A DNA stretch of 64,000 bases from Buxus sempervirens (lineage: Eukaryota; Streptophyta; Magnoliopsida; Buxales; Buxaceae). The DNA lies in NCBI GenBank assembly GCA_947561395.2, contig OX387184.1:55921197-55985196 (forward strand). Reading direction: 5' to 3'. This document shows positions 61,202-64,000 of the stretch, piece by piece (within the stretch, counting starts at the first letter, position 1; every line of letters starts with the position of its first letter). The notes beneath the pieces are model-generated. The model saw only the letters and a list, made by a program, of their open reading frames with translations. It had not been told where the DNA came from and did no database searches. A program made the position numbers and the translations under genes.

Positions 61202-64000
61202 TGTAAGCACCTCATTTTTGCGCTCCCCGAAAAAAAACAAAAAATGCAAACCCTGGACAGAAAGTCAAACCCTAAGGGGTGAAAAGTTGACTTTTTGATC
61301 AAGTGAAAATTGGCCACCTCGCTTTATGCCATTGGATAGAGAATCTCGACACGGTTCCAACGCAACTGAGTTTGCAGGAATCGGGGTCCGGATGAAGGTT
61401 CGGCGGCCGGTCAAACTTAAGGAAAAGCCAAGAGTTGACTTTTCCTCGAATTCCGTGCCAAGTACCTAGCTTTATACCATTGGATAGAGAATCTCGACAC
61501 GGTTCCAACGCAACTGGGTTTGCAGGAATCGGGGTTCGGATGAAGGTTCTGCGGGCGGTCAAACTTGAGCAGAGCCAAAAGTTGACTTTCTGCTAAAATC
61601 CGATCCAGAGGCCTACCCCTAGGTCATTGGATAGAGAATCTCGACGCGGTTCGAACGCAACTGAGTTTGCAGGAATCGGGGTCCGGATGAAGGTCCTGCG
61701 GGCGGTCAAACTTGAGCAGAGCCAAAAGTTGACTTTCTGCTAAAATCCGATCCAAAGGCCTACCCCTAGGTCATTGGATAGAGAATCTCGACACGGTTCC
61801 AACGCAACTGGGTTTGCAGGAATCGGGGTTCGGATGAAGGTTCTGCGGGCGGTCAAACTTGAGCAGAGCCAAAAGTTGACTTTCTGCTAAAATCCGATCC
61901 GGAGGCCTACCCCTAGGTCATGGGATGGAGGGCTCCGATACGATTCTAATGAAACTAAGTTTGCCCAGATCGGAGTCCGGATGAAGAAAATATGAGCTGA
62001 TGAAATTTCCGAGCAGCAAAACCGGCAATCTGCGCACGTGGCAAAAAGCTACACACGTGGCGAGTTGCGCAGGAAAATATCTCGGGGATAAAATCCGTAA
62101 ATATCCAAACATTCGAAATATCCCAAGGACTAAATCTGTAAAAATCCGAGAATATCGGATTAAATTGAAATTGGCCAGGGACCAAATCTGAATTTTAAAG
62201 ATTTTTTCGACCGGCGAGCGGCGGCATTTAATGAATTTTCATCATTATGCCGCTCGCGCGATTGCTCGCGCAAAAGGTTCGGACATTTTTTTTGGTTGGA
62301 GGATTTTCAGGTCGGCTTCTGGTTGATGTTGGCTCGCCCCCTCTTCCTTCTTCCCTCCCTCACCCGAACCTCTTCTCGAGATACGGCCTTGACTCCCTAG
62401 CACCCCAAACACCCCACCTACCATTCTCAACCCTTCCCCCCTTCTGTCTTCTCCACTATCTCACGAAGCCCCAAAAAAAGGGGAGGTTGCTGTTGAGGAT
62501 TCGGAGGAGGACCCAGCTACTACCCATGTCTCCACCCAGCACCAGTGCTCGAGTACTCTCAGGTATCACTCTTTACTACCTTTTATTCCTCATACATGAA
62601 AGTGGAGTTTTTCTAAGCAAGTTACTGGATGTGTTTTTTTTCTCTTGTAATAAACCTGTTTAAATGCCTCGGTGGCATGAATCCGTCCCCTATCCCACTT
62701 CATGAAGACTACCAGGTAAAGAGAGGATTAGATGTCGGTTTCATAAAAGTGAGAGTTAGTCCATCCTAGTCCCCTTGTGGTTCGGATCACTGTTTTTCTT
62801 GGTTGTTGTTTTTTTGTTGTTGTTATTTGTTGTTGTTATATTGGTATGATTTGAAGGAGGGAGCATATTCCCCAAGTTCCCTTCATCTAATGTACCCCTG
62901 TAAACCCCCCTTCTCCTTCCCTTCTCTCCGAATGTCTGCATGCATGCACAGAGCTTAGGGACATGCGTAGGTGAGAAAAATTAGGTTTCCATGTTGCATA
63001 GGCAATCTCTGTTTATTAGTGTTTTTTTCTTATTGTTTTATTGTTTGCTATACTTGCTAGCATGCTCCCATCACCCCCCCTTTTTTTTAAGCTGTTAATG
63101 CGTCTGTACCTGTTTGTTTTTTATCGGGTTTGTTTTTTTTTCTTTTAAGAGATTTTGGGTTGCGGGATGAAGCATGAATCATGTTTAGATTAATTTCAAT
63201 ACAAGTTTAAGTATGTTTTGGGGAGTGGCCGAAGCCCTGGGAGGGCTTACAGAGCCTAAAAAACGAGTTACAGAGCTTAAAATCAGCTCAGAAGTGGAGT
63301 TTGAAAGAAAACCGAGAGCATCGAGTGTCCGCGGAGTTCGCGCAAAGCTCGCCCGTACTCTTCGCGCGAAGCTCGCGCGAGGCTCGCGCGAGGCTCGCAT
63401 GAGGCTCGCGCGAACCCCGCGCCCAATTCATTTTTTTCTGTTTTTTCGCGGTTTTCGGTCTGCCCATTTCGCGCCGACCTCGCGCCTACTACCTGAGGTC
63501 GGCGCCTACCCCTAAAACATGCCGAATTGATATATTTTGAAAATTTCCAAAAATGCCCTTTACTGTACCTTGGACCCAGCACAATGAACCAGTTTTTTCT
63601 CTGACAGAGTGTCTATCTTGTGTTGTTTTTTCTGTGATTATTGCTAAATGTAAATGATATTTCCGAACCAAACCGGATAAACCAAAAGGGTTTCTGGGTC
63701 ACCCGGCAACCTGACATGGGACTTGGACTCTCGGTCCAACTTGACTTCCAGTGGGCCTTCCAACGGGGCCCACTAAGCCCAATAAACACCAAAGCATGCC
63801 ATTAAAATAACTTAAGTAAAATGAACAATTTGAACCGGGCGGGCCAAACCCAATGCGGTCCACCCGAGCCTTGTTATGTGAAATTGATGCGTGAATTGCG
63901 TGGTTTGGCCGAGACCAAGGGCAAGGGCCTACCGGGCCCGCCAAAGCCCACCAACCGAACCAAGGAAGGGTACAAACCCTAACTTCCGGTAACTTGGGCT
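61202..64000 (+). repeat. 3' LTR of the Ogre element (first 2799 bp)
   Basis: Matches 41515-44396 of the 5' LTR with few differences, including the five 147-bp units. It lacks 85 bp equivalent to 42572-42656, which contains the TATA box; the junction lies at about 62258 in a GCG microhomology. It continues past the window end, so the target-site duplication cannot be checked. The 5-base flank before the 5' LTR is CCTGC (41510-41514). Confidence 0.9.

Larger units (their letters stand above)
41515..64000 (+). mobile_element. Ogre-type Ty3/gypsy retrotransposon (plus strand, 3' LTR incomplete)
   Basis: 5' LTR 41515-45041, PBS 45045-45063, ORF1 46578-48011, two tandem arrays, gag, pol, PPT 61189-61201, 3' LTR from 61202. 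An extra ORF before gag, very long LTRs and dual RNase H define Ogre-like elements. The two LTRs look almost identical apart from an 85-bp deletion, so insertion was recent. Gag-pol carries three in-frame stops, so the copy is probably not autonomous. It should end near 64645. Confidence 0.9.

Overview
The window is repeat-dominated nuclear DNA of a flowering plant, probably a dicot, although the species cannot be read from it. Nearly all recognisable coding sequence belongs to Ty3/gypsy LTR retrotransposons of the Tat/Ogre group. They carry gag, an aspartic protease with a D-N-G active site, a G-patch, reverse transcriptase, two RNase H domains, an HHCC/DDE integrase, and extra genes. GT-AG introns, TATA boxes, and plant mobile domain, DUF7745-like and Transposase_32-like proteins fit a plant. 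I see no convincing single-copy host gene, no rRNA or tRNA gene, and nothing bacterial.

Layout, left to right. (1) 1-19642 is element 1, read on the minus strand. Its 5' LTR is at 17367-19642, its PBS at 17346-17364, and its leader carries tandem hairpins. Gag follows at 14390-12150 and pol at about 12200-7090. Beyond pol, antisense to the element (plus strand), lie two intron-containing genes: a 7-exon plant-mobile-domain gene (1244-3928) and a 2-exon DUF7745-like gene (4412-6148). Its 3' LTR is off the left edge. (2) 19643-26748 is an unusual composite region. Long alternating purine-pyrimidine arrays alternate with modules of GGTACC arms and AACG-N6-CGTT sites, some in inverted copies, next to a Transposase_32-like ORF (24080-25768). 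(3) 26749-32810 is a 3' LTR plus an internally deleted Tat element on the minus strand. (4) 32890-33850 is a second GGTACC inverted-arm module with a different core. (5) 33860-39188 holds anonymous DNA, then decayed Tat/Ogre pieces on the minus strand. (6) 39189-41514 is the 3' LTR and adjacent interior of another minus-strand element, inserted into the old gag. (7) 41515-64000 is a young Ogre-type element on the plus strand inserted into (6). It has a 3.5-kb LTR, PBS, sense ORF1 (DUF7745-like), two tandem arrays, gag-pol in one frame broken by three stop codons, a PPT, and a 3' LTR running off the right edge.

The most interesting signals are regulatory and structural. Clusters of four short palindromes occur in LTR U3 regions and also directly upstream of the TATA box of the antisense DUF7745-like gene. 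The palindrome arms change in a paired way between elements. Both full elements carry tandem RNA-hairpin arrays directly upstream of gag; most stem changes become G-U pairs on the element-sense strand, and many loops in the plus-strand element fit UNCG. The antisense genes keep introns, whereas the sense homologue in the Ogre element is intronless, as expected if only antisense introns survive retrotransposition. The composite region at 19.6-26.7 kb and the module at 33 kb look like an undescribed fold-back type of repeat.

LTR boundaries, PBS and PPT positions, splice sites, stop codons and palindromes were read directly. Family names rest on recognised motifs without any database search. No identity percentages were computed.
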